From NCBI RefSeq assembly GCF_018408855.1, contig NZ_AP024325.1:1178001-1242000 (forward strand): a stretch of DNA of 64,000 bases, written 5' to 3'. Shown in pieces: positions 27,550 to 37,589 of the stretch (its first letter is position 1; each line of letters begins with the position of its first letter). The DNA comes from Caballeronia sp. NK8 (GTDB lineage Bacteria > Pseudomonadota > Gammaproteobacteria > Burkholderiales > Burkholderiaceae). A program made the translations under genes and the position numbers. The notes below the pieces were generated by a model, which was given only the letters and a program-made list of their open reading frames with translations, was not told the origin of the DNA and made no database searches.

Positions 27550-29778
27550 ATGTCCACCGCGCCCGACATCACGCAGTCCTTCATTGGACGGCCCCAGTCG
27601 CGCATCGACGGACCGCTGAAGGTCTGCGGCCGCGCGACTTATACCACCGACGTCGACCTGCCCGGCATGCTGTACGCCGTGCCGGTCGGCGCCACCATTG
27701 CGAGCGGCAGGATCACGTCGCTCGAATTCGCCGCGGCAGAAGCGATGCGCGGCGTGAAGCTGATTCTTCATCGCGGCAATATCGGCCGCTTCTATCGCAT
27801 CTCCGGCAATTCGATCGACACCGGTTTCGTCGACGAGAACCGCCCGCCCTTCGACGACGACGTCATTCGCTACTACGGGCAGTATGTTGCGCTCGTCGTG
27901 GCGGATACGTTCGAAGCGGCGAGCGCCGCGGCGGCCGCGGTCAAGGTCGGTTACGACAGGACGCCGCACGACGTGAGCGCGACGCTCGACGCCGGCAAAA
28001 AGCTCGACGTGCACAGCGAACGCGGCGACCCCGACCGCGCCTTCGACGACGCGCCCGTGAAGATCGACGAGAACTACGTGACGCCGGTCGAAACGCATAA
28101 CCCGATCGAGCTGCACGCGACCATCGCGCACTGGAACGGCGAAAGCTATACGTTCTACGAAACGAGTCAGGCTGTCGCCAATCATCAGGGCACGCTGATG
28201 CAGATGATGGGCCTGCCCAAGGAGAAAGTGCGCGTGATCTCGCGCTATCTCGGTTCGGGCTTCGGCGGCAAGCTCTGGATGTGGCCGCATTCGCTGCTCG
28301 CCGCGGCTGCGACGCGGCAACTCGAGCGGCCCGTGAAGCTCGTTCTCTCGCGCAAGATGATGTTCCAGAACGTCGGGCACAGGCCGACCACGCAGCAGCG
28401 CGTGCGGCTCGCCGCGACGCAGGACGGCAAGCTCGTGTCGTTGCAGCATGACTTCGTGAACCACGAGGCCATCGACGACGATTACACGGAAGACTGCGGC
28501 GAAGCCACGCCGTCGATGTACAGCACGCCCAATCTTCGCGTGACGGGCGGCACGGTGAAGCGCAATGTCGGCTCACCCACGTCGATGCGCGGACCCGGCG
28601 CGGTGCCCGGCCTGTTCGCGCTCGAATCGGCGATGGACGAGCTGGCCATCGCGTTGAAGATGGACCCGGTCGAACTGCGCCTGCGCAACGAGCCGAAAGT
28701 CGATGAAAGCAGCGGCTTGCCCTTTTCCTCGCGGCATTTCGTCGAGTGCCTGAAGACCGGCGCGGAGAAATTCGGCTGGTCGAAGCGCACGCCCGAAATC
28801 GGCTCGATGAAGCGCGATGGCCTCGTGCTCGGCTGGGGCGTCGGCGCGTGCAGCTGGCCAGGCTTGCGCTTCTCGGCGGACGCCACCGTCGATCTGCGCG
28901 CGGACGGCACCGCGCGTGTCGCGTGCGGCACGCAGGATATCGGCACGGGCACGTACACGATCCTCGCCCAGATCGTCGCGGAGCATACGGGTATTCCGCT
29001 CGACAGGATCGAAGTCGGCCTGGGCGATACATCGTTGCCGCTCGGGCCGGTGTCGGGTGGATCGGCGGCGACGGCATCGGTGATTCCGGCGGTATCGGAT
29101 GCGGTGCGCGAGGCCATCAAGACGCTGCTCGCGCGCGCCGCCAAGACGGAGGGACTGCCTTTCGCGGGCGCGAAGGCAGAGGAACTCGCGCTGAGCGGCG
29201 GCCATGTGCATCGCAAGAACGAGCGGCCCGAAAGCGGCGTGCCGTTCGCGCGCATTCTCGAGGCCGCGAAGCTGCATGCGGCATCGGGCAGCGGCAGCGC
29301 GAAAGGCGGCTTCGACGACCCGCTGAAGAAGAAGTGGTCGATCCATTCGTTCGGCGCGCACTTCGCAGAAGTGACGTGGGAACCCGCGACCGCGCGCCTG
29401 CGCGTGAGCCGCGTCGTGACCGTGATCGATGCGGGCAAGATCCTCAATCCGCGGGCTGGCCGCAATCAGATCGAAGGCGCGGTGGTGATGGGCGTCGGCA
29501 TGGCGCTGTTCGAGCATACGGTCTACGACGAACGCAGCGGCGCGCCCGTCAATAGCAGTCTGGCGGACTATGTCGTCGCGACCAATGCCGATACGCCGAA
29601 GATGGACGTCACGTTCCTCGACTACCCCGATACGGTCTTCAACGAACTCGGCGCGCGCGGGATCGCGGAGATCGGGCTGGCGGGAATCGCGGCGGCGATC
29701 ACCGGCGCGGTGTATCACGCGACGGGGGTGCGGGTGCGCAAACTGCCGGTGATGATCGAGGATTTGCTGAAGGCGTAG
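27550..29778 (+). CDS. PaoC-type molybdopterin-binding catalytic subunit
   Basis: A 742-residue Mo subunit of the xanthine-oxidase family. Mo-cofactor segments are visible: [11 protein letters not shown] near residue 235, [15 protein letters not shown] near 345, and [12 protein letters not shown] near 500. The conserved catalytic Glu is in [12 protein letters not shown] near 700. With the two upstream subunits it forms a complete oxidoreductase, likely acting on aldehydes or N-heterocycles. No XdhC/PaoD chaperone gene follows within the window, so Mo-cofactor insertion must use one elsewhere. Confidence 0.9.
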   Translation: MSTAPDITQSFIGRPQSRIDGPLKVCGRATYTTDVDLPGMLYAVPVGATIASGRITSLEFAAAEAMRGVKLILHRGNIGRFYRISGNSIDTGFVDENRPPFDDDVIRYYGQYVALVVADTFEAASAAAAAVKVGYDRTPHDVSATLDAGKKLDVHSERGDPDRAFDDAPVKIDENYVTPVETHNPIELHATIAHWNGESYTFYETSQAVANHQGTLMQMMGLPKEKVRVISRYLGSGFGGKLWMWPHSLLAAAATRQLERPVKLVLSRKMMFQNVGHRPTTQQRVRLAATQDGKLVSLQHDFVNHEAIDDDYTEDCGEATPSMYSTPNLRVTGGTVKRNVGSPTSMRGPGAVPGLFALESAMDELAIALKMDPVELRLRNEPKVDESSGLPFSSRHFVECLKTGAEKFGWSKRTPEIGSMKRDGLVLGWGVGACSWPGLRFSADATVDLRADGTARVACGTQDIGTGTYTILAQIVAEHTGIPLDRIEVGLGDTSLPLGPVSGGSAATASVIPAVSDAVREAIKTLLARAAKTEGLPFAGAKAEELALSGGHVHRKNERPESGVPFARILEAAKLHAASGSGSAKGGFDDPLKKKWSIHSFGAHFAEVTWEPATARLRVSRVVTVIDAGKILNPRAGRNQIEGAVVMGVGMALFEHTVYDERSGAPVNSSLADYVVATNADTPKMDVTFLDYPDTVFNELGARGIAEIGLAGIAAAITGAVYHATGVRVRKLPVMIEDLLKA

Positions 29779-29840
29779 TCGCAGGGTCGCGCCCGGTCTT
29801 TCGTGTCTTCGTCACAGGCGCGCAAGCCGGGCTCGATGCT

Positions 29841-30605
29841 ATGGATTCGTATAATGCAGTGGAGCGCATTTTCCCCGACAGAGAGAACTACTTGAAAGCC
29901 CTGCCTACAGAACCGCTGACCGAGCGCGAACTCGATCGGCTGGACGACTTTCTCGACTCGATTGGCGATGAGGCGATGACCCTCGAAATGCTCGACGGCT
30001 TTTTCGCTGCGCTGATTTGCAGCCCTCAATTGATCATGCCGAGCGAATGGCTGCCTGCGGTACTGGGAAATAACGCCCCCTTCACGACCACCAAGGAAGG
30101 CGAACAGGTCCTCGGTCTGCTGATCCGTCACTGGAACACGATCGCGGACGACCTCCGGCAAACCCTGCACGACGAAGAAGCAGTTTATTTCCCGGTGCTG
30201 TCACTGGACGCAAGCGGCGCGGCCCTTGCCAATGAATGGGCCTTTGGCTTCATGAGCGGTGTAGAGATGCGGCACGGAAGCTGGCACGAGCTGTTCGACG
30301 ACGACGACTATGCCGGTGCGTTGGTTCCTATACTGATGCTTTGCCATGAGCATGACCCGGACCCCGAGTCACGCACCAACCCCGCAGGGCTCGAAGACCG
30401 GGAAAACGTGATACAGATGATGATCGCGGGCCTACCCCACATCTACCGCTTTTTCGAACCGCATCGCAGAGCGCGAGCGACTGAAGACGCGCCACAATCC
30501 GCGCGACTGAAGGTAGATAAGATCGGCCGGAATGAGCCGTGCCCCTGCGGCAGCGAACGTAAGTACAAACACTGCTGCGGGGCGAACGCGTCGACGCTGC
30601 ATTGA
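29841..30605 (+). CDS. UPF0149/YecA-family protein with C-terminal SEC-C zinc motif
   Basis: A 254-residue protein. The N-terminal UPF0149 domain has [20 protein letters not shown], then [10 protein letters not shown] near residue 40 and [10 protein letters not shown] near 133. The last 30 residues are a SEC-C zinc finger ([18 protein letters not shown]), as found at the end of SecA and YecA, where it contacts ribosome or SecB-like partners. The start is uncertain: the ATG at 29841 lacks a ribosome site, while an in-frame TTG at 29892 has GAGAGAACTAC ahead and gives the usual family N-terminus. A TATAAT lies inside the disputed segment. Confidence 0.82.
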   Translation: MDSYNAVERIFPDRENYLKALPTEPLTERELDRLDDFLDSIGDEAMTLEMLDGFFAALICSPQLIMPSEWLPAVLGNNAPFTTTKEGEQVLGLLIRHWNTIADDLRQTLHDEEAVYFPVLSLDASGAALANEWAFGFMSGVEMRHGSWHELFDDDDYAGALVPILMLCHEHDPDPESRTNPAGLEDRENVIQMMIAGLPHIYRFFEPHRRARATEDAPQSARLKVDKIGRNEPCPCGSERKYKHCCGANASTLH

Positions 30606-30931
30606 GCGACGGGTCAGTGGATCGACTTCGTGTCAGTCGCGAGCGAATCGTCGCTGGATGGCTTGTGCGGCAATTGGAGCTCTAGCGCCATTCTTGGCAG
30701 GTATTCCGAATTGTTTTAATCGAACCGGCTGCTTCGATGACGCCTGTTCCATAGCGATGAGAGTCGGCGGATTGTAAGCAGTTGGAATTTCGCTGCTTGG
30801 GGACGGCGTGGACGCGCGTCTTGGAGGCCTGGGCGGAGCCGCTATACTAGACTGCACGTATAATTTTCTTTTGAGTTGACGGTCACCGGATAACCGTCGA
30901 CTCGGCAAGCGGATCAATCATTCAAAGAATC
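30606..30931. other. 326-nt intergenic region upstream of the MntA-HepT pair
   Basis: No credible gene was found; a minus-strand open frame here is Pro/Arg-rich and unsupported. A TATAAT box occurs at 30859-30864. A near-perfect 9-bp inverted repeat (GTTGACGGT at 30875-30883 and ACCGTCGAC at 30893-30901) lies between it and the antitoxin start, and is a candidate operator for autoregulation. A good -35 partner was not identified. Confidence 0.4.
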
Positions 30932-31222
30932 ATGAAACCGTCGATCGCACTGGAAGCCCATCGCGACGAGATTCGTCGCATCATCGAAGCGCATCGCGCG
31001 AAGAATGCTCGCATCTTCGGTTCGGTCGCACGCGGTGAAGATACGGAGGAGAGCGATCTCGATCTCCTCATCGACCCTACCCCGAGAACATCATTGCTCG
31101 ATATCGGCGCGATTCGTCATGAGTTGCGGGAACTGCTCGGCGTGAAAGTGGATGTGCTGACTCCCCGCGCGCTGCCTGATCGAACTCGCGATGAAATCAT
31201 CGCAGGCGCCATTCCGGTATGA
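30932..31222 (+). CDS. mntA: MntA-type antitoxin nucleotidyltransferase
   Basis: A 96-residue minimal nucleotidyltransferase. The catalytic motif GSVARGEDTEESDLDLLID (residues about 30-48) has the GSxARG loop and the DxD metal pair, and a third Asp follows in KVDVLTP near 80. In characterised MntA-HepT modules this enzyme neutralises HepT by transferring AMP units to a Tyr of the toxin. The stop overlaps the HepT start by 4 nt (ATGA), so the pair is translationally coupled. Confidence 0.88.
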   Translation: MKPSIALEAHRDEIRRIIEAHRAKNARIFGSVARGEDTEESDLDLLIDPTPRTSLLDIGAIRHELRELLGVKVDVLTPRALPDRTRDEIIAGAIPV

Positions 31223-31587
31223 GCCGAGACGCATTGACTTTGCCTGAGTACGTAGACCACGTCCTCACGGCGATAGGGCGTATTGCGCGCTACACCGCTG
31301 GACTGGACGAAGCGACATTCAACAACGATGAATTCGCGCAAGACGCGGTCATCCGTAACATTGAAGTGATTGGCGAGGCATGCAGAAATATCTCCCGACA
31401 CTTTCCTGCCTTCGTCGTCCAACATCCCGAGGTGCCGTTCCAGTCGGCGTATGAAATGCGAAACGCGCTATCGCATGGCTACCACAAGATCGATTTCGGG
31501 ATTGTCTGGGTAACGATCCGTGAAGACATCCCCGCGCTTGGCAAACAGTTCCAGTTGCTTGCCGACGAATTGAAGCGCGTCAGCTAG
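31219..31587 (+). CDS. hepT: HepT-family HEPN toxin (DUF86)
   Basis: A 122-residue HEPN-domain protein. The RNase motif R-x4-H-x-Y is intact in [13 protein letters not shown] near residue 82, with the Tyr that MntA modifies in related systems. [16 protein letters not shown] near 50 is a DUF86 hallmark. HepT proteins are mRNA- or tRNA-cleaving toxins. It is expressed from the same transcript as the antitoxin, antitoxin first. The intact motif suggests a functional pair. Confidence 0.88.
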   Translation: MSRDALTLPEYVDHVLTAIGRIARYTAGLDEATFNNDEFAQDAVIRNIEVIGEACRNISRHFPAFVVQHPEVPFQSAYEMRNALSHGYHKIDFGIVWVTIREDIPALGKQFQLLADELKRVS

Positions 31588-31772
31588 CAGCCCGCAGAAG
31601 TATTCCCGGTGCCGCAAGGCGCTACTTCCGCTCCGGATACCGACCGTCCGAAGGCTCGTGCAGGCACGCCCCTTGCACCCCGCCCACGCTTCGATCCTCC
31701 CCCAAGACGCGCTACCATAGGGCCCAGCCCACCCCAAAACCCTGTGCAGCAGCAAATTCAGCCGGAGTGCCC

Positions 31773-33950
31773 ATGAACGACATGATCAAACAACACGGCC
31801 TGCAGGTCGACGCGAGTCTCGCGAAGTTCGTCGACGAAGAAGCCATCCCCGGCACGGGCGTCGACAGTGCGTCCTTCTGGAAGGGATTCGATGCCATCGT
31901 GCATGATCTCGCCCCGAAAAACCGCGCGTTGCTCGCCGAGCGCGACCGCCTCCAGACCGAACTCGACAACTGGCATCGCAGCAATCCCGGCCCGGTGCGC
32001 GATCTGCGCGGCTATCGCAAGTTTCTCGAGGAGATCGGCTATATCGTGCCCGCGCCCGCGCACGTGCAGGCGAGCACCGCCAATGTCGATCGCGAAATCG
32101 CCGAGCAGGCCGGCCCGCAACTCGTCGTGCCGCTCTCGAATCTGCGCTATGCGCTCAACGCCGCCAACGCGCGCTGGGGCAGCCTCTACGACGCACTCTA
32201 CGGCACCGACGCCATCGACGAAAAGGACGGCGCCGAGCGCACCGCGCAGTTCAATCCCAAGCGCGGCGCGAAGGTGATCGCGTACGCGCGTGCTTTCCTC
32301 GACGACCATGCGCCGCTCGCGCACGGCTCGCACGCCGACGCGACGAAGTACGGCATCGAGCAAGGCCAGCTCACGGTCACGCTGAAGAACGGCAGCAAGA
32401 GCGGCCTCGAGAACGGCGAACAGTTCGCGGGCTATCAGGGCGACGCGAAAGAGCCGTCCGCCGTGCTGCTCAAGCACAACGACCTGCACTTCGAGATCCA
32501 GTTCGACGCGAATCATTCCATCGGCAAGACCGATGCCGCGCACGTGAAGGACGTGCTGATGGAAGCGGCGGTGAGCACGATCATCGACTGCGAGGATTCG
32601 GTCGCGGCCGTCGATGCCGCCGACAAGACGCAGCTCTATCGCAACTGGCTCGGCCTGATGCAGGGCCATCTCGCGGAACAGGTCACGAAAAACGGCAAGA
32701 CCTTCACGCGCGCCATGAACCCGGATCGCGAATATACCGCGCCCGACGGCTCGACCATCAAGCTGCACGGACGTTCGCTCCTGTTCATCCGCAACGTCGG
32801 CCATCTGATGACGAACCCCGCCGTGCTCGACCGCGACGGCAACGAAATTCCGGAAGGCATCCTCGACGCGGTGATGACCACGCTCGGCTCGATGCACGAT
32901 CTCAAGAACAGGATGAACTCGCGCACGGGTTCCATCTACATCGTAAAGCCGAAGATGCACGGCCCCGCCGAAGTGGCGTTCGCGGACGAACTGTTCTCAC
33001 GCGTCGAAGACCTGCTCGGCCTGCCGCGCCACACCATCAAGATGGGCATCATGGACGAGGAACGCCGCACGAGCGTCAACCTCAAGGCCTGCATCGCGGC
33101 GGCGGGCGCGCGCGTCGCGTTCATCAACACGGGCTTCCTGGACCGCACCGGCGACGAGATGCATTCGTCGATGGAAGCCGGCCCGATGATGCGCAAGGGC
33201 GACATGAAGTCGTCGAAGTGGATCAGTTCGTATGAGCGCAACAACGTTCTGGTCGGGCTGAACACGGGCTTGCGCGGGCGCGCGCAGATCGGCAAGGGCA
33301 TGTGGGCGATGCCCGACCTGATGCACGCCATGCTGGAGCAGAAGATCGCGCATCCGAAGGCGGGTGCGAACACCGCATGGGTGCCCTCGCCGACGGCGGC
33401 TACGCTGCACGCGCTGCACTACCACATGGTCGACGTGCAGCAGGTTCAGCAGGAACTCGAAAGTATCGACTACGACGGCCAGAAGAACGAGTTGCTCGAT
33501 GGCCTGCTGACGATTCCCGTCGTCGATAAGCCGGCGTGGTCGGAAGAGGACATCAAGAACGAGATCGAGAACAACGCGCAGGGCATTCTCGGCTATGTCG
33601 TGCGCTGGGTCGATGCGGGCGTCGGTTGTTCGAAGGTGCCGGACATTCACGATGTCGGCCTGATGGAAGACCGCGCGACGCTGCGCATTTCGAGCCAGCA
33701 CATCGCGAACTGGATGCGTCACGGCATCGTCACGGAAGAGCAGGTGCGTGAGACGCTCGAACGCATGGCCGCGGTCGTCGACAAACAAAACGAAGCCGAT
33801 CCGACCTATCGCCCGATGGCGCCCGCGTTCGACAGCTCGTTCGCCTTCAAGGCCGCGTGCGCGCTCGTATTCGAAGGACGCACACAGCCGAGCGGTTATA
33901 CGGAACCGTTGCTGCACAAGTTCCGTCTCGCCGTGAAGGCTTCCGCGTAA
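31773..33950 (+). CDS. glcB: Malate synthase G
   Basis: A 725-residue GlcB, the normal length, condensing glyoxylate with acetyl-CoA to malate. Recognisable segments: [18 protein letters not shown] near residue 130, [12 protein letters not shown] near 272 (acidic metal region), and [20 protein letters not shown] near 455. [10 protein letters not shown] near 510 and a catalytic-base region in the C-terminal domain follow. The start at 31773 has GGAGTGCCC ahead; a GTG 6 nt upstream is possible. It allows growth on C2 compounds through glyoxylate. No glycolate-oxidase genes are adjacent. Confidence 0.95.
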   Translation: MNDMIKQHGLQVDASLAKFVDEEAIPGTGVDSASFWKGFDAIVHDLAPKNRALLAERDRLQTELDNWHRSNPGPVRDLRGYRKFLEEIGYIVPAPAHVQASTANVDREIAEQAGPQLVVPLSNLRYALNAANARWGSLYDALYGTDAIDEKDGAERTAQFNPKRGAKVIAYARAFLDDHAPLAHGSHADATKYGIEQGQLTVTLKNGSKSGLENGEQFAGYQGDAKEPSAVLLKHNDLHFEIQFDANHSIGKTDAAHVKDVLMEAAVSTIIDCEDSVAAVDAADKTQLYRNWLGLMQGHLAEQVTKNGKTFTRAMNPDREYTAPDGSTIKLHGRSLLFIRNVGHLMTNPAVLDRDGNEIPEGILDAVMTTLGSMHDLKNRMNSRTGSIYIVKPKMHGPAEVAFADELFSRVEDLLGLPRHTIKMGIMDEERRTSVNLKACIAAAGARVAFINTGFLDRTGDEMHSSMEAGPMMRKGDMKSSKWISSYERNNVLVGLNTGLRGRAQIGKGMWAMPDLMHAMLEQKIAHPKAGANTAWVPSPTAATLHALHYHMVDVQQVQQELESIDYDGQKNELLDGLLTIPVVDKPAWSEEDIKNEIENNAQGILGYVVRWVDAGVGCSKVPDIHDVGLMEDRATLRISSQHIANWMRHGIVTEEQVRETLERMAAVVDKQNEADPTYRPMAPAFDSSFAFKAACALVFEGRTQPSGYTEPLLHKFRLAVKASA

Positions 33951-33966
33951 CGCCAACCGTGCAAAT

Positions 33967-33999
33967 CGCGCACATACGGCATCGCGCCGTATGTGCGCG
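33967..33999. terminator. Hairpin terminator between glcB and the tautomerase gene
   Basis: A perfect 14-bp inverted repeat (CGCGCACATACGGC at 33967-33980 with its complement at 33986-33999) has a 5-nt loop. It sits between convergent genes, so it probably terminates from both sides. The T-run is absent. Confidence 0.7.
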
Positions 34000-34003
34000 C
34001 AAC

Positions 34004-34189
34004 TCACTGCTCCGACCAGAGCTTGCCCGCGGTCGCCCAGTTCTCGCGCTTCACGTCGGTCAGAATGATGTCCACCGAGCCCGGCTCGCAGCCGAGCGTC
34101 TCGCACGTCGTGCGCGTGATCGCCTCGACGAACTTGCGCTTCTCTTCCACCGTGCGGCCTTCGAACAGTTGAATGTTGAATGTCGGCAT
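34004..34189 (-). CDS. 4-oxalocrotonate tautomerase family protein
   Basis: A 61-residue small tautomerase. Pro-2, which becomes the N-terminal catalytic base after Met removal, is present in MPTFNIQLFEGRTVEEKR. The family pattern continues with FVEAITRTTCETLGCEPGSV and a DIILTDVKRENW segment. It would act on a 2-oxo-acid or enol. It is 35 nt downstream of the class II aldolase on the same strand. The longer frame upstream is rejected because Pro must follow the initiator Met. Confidence 0.87.
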   Translation of the reverse strand: MPTFNIQLFEGRTVEEKRKFVEAITRTTCETLGCEPGSVDIILTDVKRENWATAGKLWSEQ

Positions 34190-34224
34190 TCCGTTTGATC
34201 TCCCTGTTAGTCTGACAGTCTGAA

Positions 34225-35001
34225 TCAGTCGCGATACGACGCATCGATGCGCTCGAGCTTGCGCAATAGCGCAGGCCATTCGAGCGCGCCTTCGATGGCA
34301 TCGTCGTCATGCAGTTGCGCCGCAGTGCGCGCGACGACTTCCGGCGTCGGCACGATCATCTTGCCCACGCCCGCGAGCGCGCGAAGCTGAATATCGCATG
34401 CCTTGACGAGCATATCCATCAGCACATAAGCCTCGGCGATGGTGCGCCCGAGCGTGAGCGGCCCGTGATTGCGCAGGAGCATCGCGCGATGCGCGCCGAG
34501 ACTGGCGACGAGCCGCTCGCCTTCGGCCGGCGAAAACGCCAGGCCTTCATAGTCGTGATACGCGAGATGGCCGTGAAAGCGCATCGCGTGCTGCGAGGCG
34601 GGCAGCAGTCCGGGCGGCTGCGTCGAAACGGCGATCGCCTCGCGCACATGCAGATGCATCACGCAAACGGCATCCTGGCGCGCGGCGTGCACCGCGCCGT
34701 GCAGCGCGAAGCCCGTCGCGTTCACCGGATGCGCGCTCTCGCCGATCACGTTGCCGTCGATATCGATCTTGACGAGATTGGACGCCGTGACTTCGTCGAA
34801 CGAAAGCCCGAACGGATTGATGAGAAAGCGGCCCGGCTCATCCGGCACGCTCGCGGAAATATGCGTGTAGACGACATCGTCCCAGCCGTTGAGCGCGACG
34901 AGCCGGTAGGCGGCGGCGAGATCCACGCGCGTGGCGGTTTCGGCCGCCGAGCGCGGCCCGCTTTCCGCGATCCTGCGCTCAGGCGTGTGGGTGAACGACA
35001 T
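34225..35001 (-). CDS. Class II aldolase/adducin family protein
   Basis: A 258-residue class II aldolase-fold protein. The zinc-binding His-x-His in CVMHLHVREAIAVS near residue 115 and the third His in LLRNHGPLTLG near 178 are present. HISASVPDEPGRFLINPFG near 47 is typical of the adducin/fuculose-aldolase family. AAGGAGATTCAC precedes the ATG. The gene starts inside the 3' end of the urea-transporter gene (23-nt overlap). The substrate is unknown and no companion kinase is seen. Confidence 0.87.
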   Translation of the reverse strand: MSFTHTPERRIAESGPRSAAETATRVDLAAAYRLVALNGWDDVVYTHISASVPDEPGRFLINPFGLSFDEVTASNLVKIDIDGNVIGESAHPVNATGFALHGAVHAARQDAVCVMHLHVREAIAVSTQPPGLLPASQHAMRFHGHLAYHDYEGLAFSPAEGERLVASLGAHRAMLLRNHGPLTLGRTIAEAYVLMDMLVKACDIQLRALAGVGKMIVPTPEVVARTAAQLHDDDAIEGALEWPALLRKLERIDASYRD

Positions 35002-35890
35002 GTGAATCTCCTTCTTTCGATGTTCCCGACATTCTCCGCCGCAGCGCGATCACCGCCCACGACGCCAGCACGAACGGCGCGGTCAGCGCGGCGACGCCGA
35101 CGCAATCGATGACGCGCTCGATCAGCACGGCCGCCACGATCGCGACGAGCGCGTAGCGCCTGCCGAGCGGCGCGGCCGCGAGCGCCGCAAGTGCCGCGTT
35201 GAAACCGCACGCGCCGGAGAGCACGACGGCATCGCTCGCGCCGCCGAGCCCGTGCAGCATCGCGCCGAGCGCGCTGCCCGCGAGCGCCCAGCCGGCCTGC
35301 GACGGCCGCGACGCGAACAATCCCGCCGCGATCAGACCGCCCGCGAGCGCGCCGGTCGCGAAGGTGATCGGCGCGAGACCCGCGAACGCGGCCTGCAGCA
35401 TCGGGATGACGCCGGCGGCGACTTGCGGAATCGCGCCCGTATCGCCGCGCTCGGCAAAAAGCGGCAGCCAGCACCAGGTCACGATGATGGCCGGACTGGA
35501 AAAGATCGGCAACCGGTGGCGGGAGAGAACATGCGAGAGCTTGTTGGCGAGGAAGGTGGCGAGCATCGCCGCGACGATCGCGACAGCCGCGGCCTGCGAC
35601 ACATCGCCGATGAAGGTGAACGCGGCAAGCGCCGCGAGCGCGCCGTTGAAGCCGTAGAGATCGTCGCGAAAGGCGGGCGCGTCGCTGTCTTCGATGATCA
35701 CGCTGATGACATTGCCCGTCAGCGTGCCGATCAGCAGCCCGCACGCGAGGCGCGGGCTCGCGCACATGACGGCGAGAAACAGCAGCGCGCCGGTCGCGGC
35801 GTTGCGCTGAAGCACGATCTGCCCGATCGCGCGGGCGAAACTGCGGAGCTGGTCGCCGAAATCGGCGTCGGAATGGAGAACGGTGGACAT
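34979..35890 (-). CDS. Urea transporter (UT) family protein
   Basis: A 303-residue channel-type transporter with about ten hydrophobic segments arranged as a two-fold repeat. Each half carries the UT signature loop: LYGFNGALAALAAF near residue 80 and ACGFNAALAALA near 230. The start at 35890 is chosen over a longer frame with no ribosome site. No urease genes are in the window, so urea transport is a family-based call only. The last ~8 codons overlap the class II aldolase gene, implying co-transcription. Confidence 0.82.
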   Translation of the reverse strand: MSTVLHSDADFGDQLRSFARAIGQIVLQRNAATGALLFLAVMCASPRLACGLLIGTLTGNVISVIIEDSDAPAFRDDLYGFNGALAALAAFTFIGDVSQAAAVAIVAAMLATFLANKLSHVLSRHRLPIFSSPAIIVTWCWLPLFAERGDTGAIPQVAAGVIPMLQAAFAGLAPITFATGALAGGLIAAGLFASRPSQAGWALAGSALGAMLHGLGGASDAVVLSGACGFNAALAALAAAPLGRRYALVAIVAAVLIERVIDCVGVAALTAPFVLASWAVIALRRRMSGTSKEGDSHVVHPHA

Positions 35891-36023
35891 GCGGGGCGGC
35901 GACGGCAGGGGAAGCCGCCAGCATAAAGCAGCCGGCGCGCGTCGTGCGACGGCGCGCCGAATAACCTGTATGTGGCTTGAAGCAGAGGGCGAGACGAGCG
36001 TCGCGCCGGAGGAGAATCGAAGC

Positions 36024-36227
36024 TTAGTTGAACGCCATCGGAACCAGGGGCGTTTCGCCGACACCCGGGTTCGCCATCGAAAGATCAGCACTCATCTTGA
36101 CGATTTCCGTGACGTTTTCGCGGAAGTTCGGGTGCTTTTCCCAGGTGATGTAGCTCGCGTCCATGACGGCGGACAGCGTGAGCAAGGCAAAGGCGGCTTT
36201 TTCGAGCACTTCGTAACGGCGGCGCAT
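36024..36227 (-). CDS. Small protein of unknown function
   Basis: A 67-residue ORF with a good ribosome site (GAGGAACAGATC before ATG). The N-terminal half is amphipathic to hydrophobic (RRRYEVLEKAAFALLTLSAV), perhaps a peripheral membrane helix; the rest is polar and ends GVGETPLVPMAFN. It is not recognised as a member of a named family. It stands alone between the urea-transporter gene and the iron alcohol dehydrogenase. Confidence 0.6.
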   Translation of the reverse strand: MRRRYEVLEKAAFALLTLSAVMDASYITWEKHPNFRENVTEIVKMSADLSMANPGVGETPLVPMAFN

Positions 36228-36343
36228 GATCTGTTCCTCAATCTTTGCGACATTGTAACAGACTTAAGGGTTTTCCCGTAAGGGTTCTGTTGCAATGCCG
36301 CAAATCGGCCGCTGCTCTTGTCCCTGCGTTCCGCCCCTCTTTG

Positions 36344-37483
36344 TCACATCGATGCGTCGAGCATCGCCTCATAATCCGCGCTCGACGCCTCGCGCGGATT
36401 CGTCTTGTGACTGTGATCCTTCAGCGCGCCCGCGATGATGCGCGGAAACAGTTCGCGCGTCACGCCGAGTTCCGCGAGTCCGCGCGGCAGGCCGAGCGCG
36501 GCCGTCATCGCGCGCACCGCTTCGCCGACTTCGCCGCCGGCTTTCAGGCCCATCGCCTGCGCGATGCGGTCGAGCTTGCCCTCTTCCTGCATCGACGGCG
36601 CGCTGCTGTTGAAGGCGATGACCGCTGGCAGGAAGATCGCGTTGAGCGTGCCGTGATGCAGCTTCGGATTGATGCCGCCGAGCGAGTGACTCAGGCTGTG
36701 CACGCAGCCGAGGCCTTTCTGGAACGCGAGCGCGCCCTGCATCGAAGCGCTCATCATGTTCCAGCGCGCGACGCGGTCCGCGCCGTCACGCGTCGCACGC
36801 TCGATGTGACGCCACGCGCGCCACAGTCCGTCGAGCGCGATGCCATCGGCGGGCGCATTGAACGCGGGCGCCATGAACGTTTCGAGGCAATGCGCGATGG
36901 CGTCCATGCCGGTCGCGGCGGTGAGCATCGGCGGCAGGCCGAGCGTCAGTTCCGGATCGCAGATCGCGACTTTCGGCACGACATGCGGCGAGATCACGCC
37001 GACCTTGCGGCCATCGTCGAGGATCAGGATCGCGCCGCGCCCGACTTCGCTGCCCGTGCCCGCGGTCGTCGGAATGGCGATGACAGGCGCGGTCTTCGCG
37101 GTGATGCGCGCGAGACCGCCTTCGATGACGGCGAAGCTTTGCAGCGGACCATCGTGCGTCGCGCAGACCGCCACGCCCTTCGCGAGATCGATCGACGAGC
37201 CGCCGCCGGCCGCGATCACGCCATCGCATGCGTTCTCCTTGAACATCGCGACGGCTTCGCGCACCGCGGCTTCGTTCGGGTTGGGCGGCGTGCCGTCGAA
37301 CACCGGCACCGGCGATGAAGCACCGAGCGCGTCGAGCACCTTGTCGAGCAGGCCTGCCGCGCGGATGCCGGCATCGGTCACGATCAGCGGACGGCGAATG
37401 CCGATGCGTTCGCATTCGCTTGCAAGCAGGCGCACCGCGCCGAAATCGAATTGAATCTGCGTGATGTAATTGATGAGGGGCAT
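36344..37483 (-). CDS. Iron-containing alcohol dehydrogenase
   Basis: A 379-residue group III dehydrogenase. NAD loop: AAGGGSSIDLAKGV near residue 93 and IPTTAGTGSEVG near 137. Metal ligands lie in the stretch starting CDPELTLGLPP near 193 and in CVHSLSHSLGG..HHG near 262-278; ATGMDAIAHCLE is also canonical. Family members oxidise short alcohols, lactaldehyde, butanol or maleylacetate. The gene is monocistronic and no helper genes suggest a substrate. Confidence 0.9.
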   Translation of the reverse strand: MPLINYITQIQFDFGAVRLLASECERIGIRRPLIVTDAGIRAAGLLDKVLDALGASSPVPVFDGTPPNPNEAAVREAVAMFKENACDGVIAAGGGSSIDLAKGVAVCATHDGPLQSFAVIEGGLARITAKTAPVIAIPTTAGTGSEVGRGAILILDDGRKVGVISPHVVPKVAICDPELTLGLPPMLTAATGMDAIAHCLETFMAPAFNAPADGIALDGLWRAWRHIERATRDGADRVARWNMMSASMQGALAFQKGLGCVHSLSHSLGGINPKLHHGTLNAIFLPAVIAFNSSAPSMQEEGKLDRIAQAMGLKAGGEVGEAVRAMTAALGLPRGLAELGVTRELFPRIIAGALKDHSHKTNPREASSADYEAMLDASM

Positions 37484-37589
37484 GGGTGTCTGACTGAAGG
37501 TTATGGTCGGTGCCGCCCTGGGCGGCGCGGTGCCCGACAGTATAAGAGCCTTCCCTCATTCCGACGCGATGCGTCGCGTCGCCCCGGCC

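Noticed and set aside
30633..30917. 94-codon minus-strand frame before mntA
   Set aside because: Pro/Ser-rich composition, no ribosome site and no recognisable family; more likely non-coding DNA.
31758..32960. 400-codon minus-strand frame opposite malate synthase G
   Set aside because: It is a shadow of glcB codons; no ribosome site or motif.
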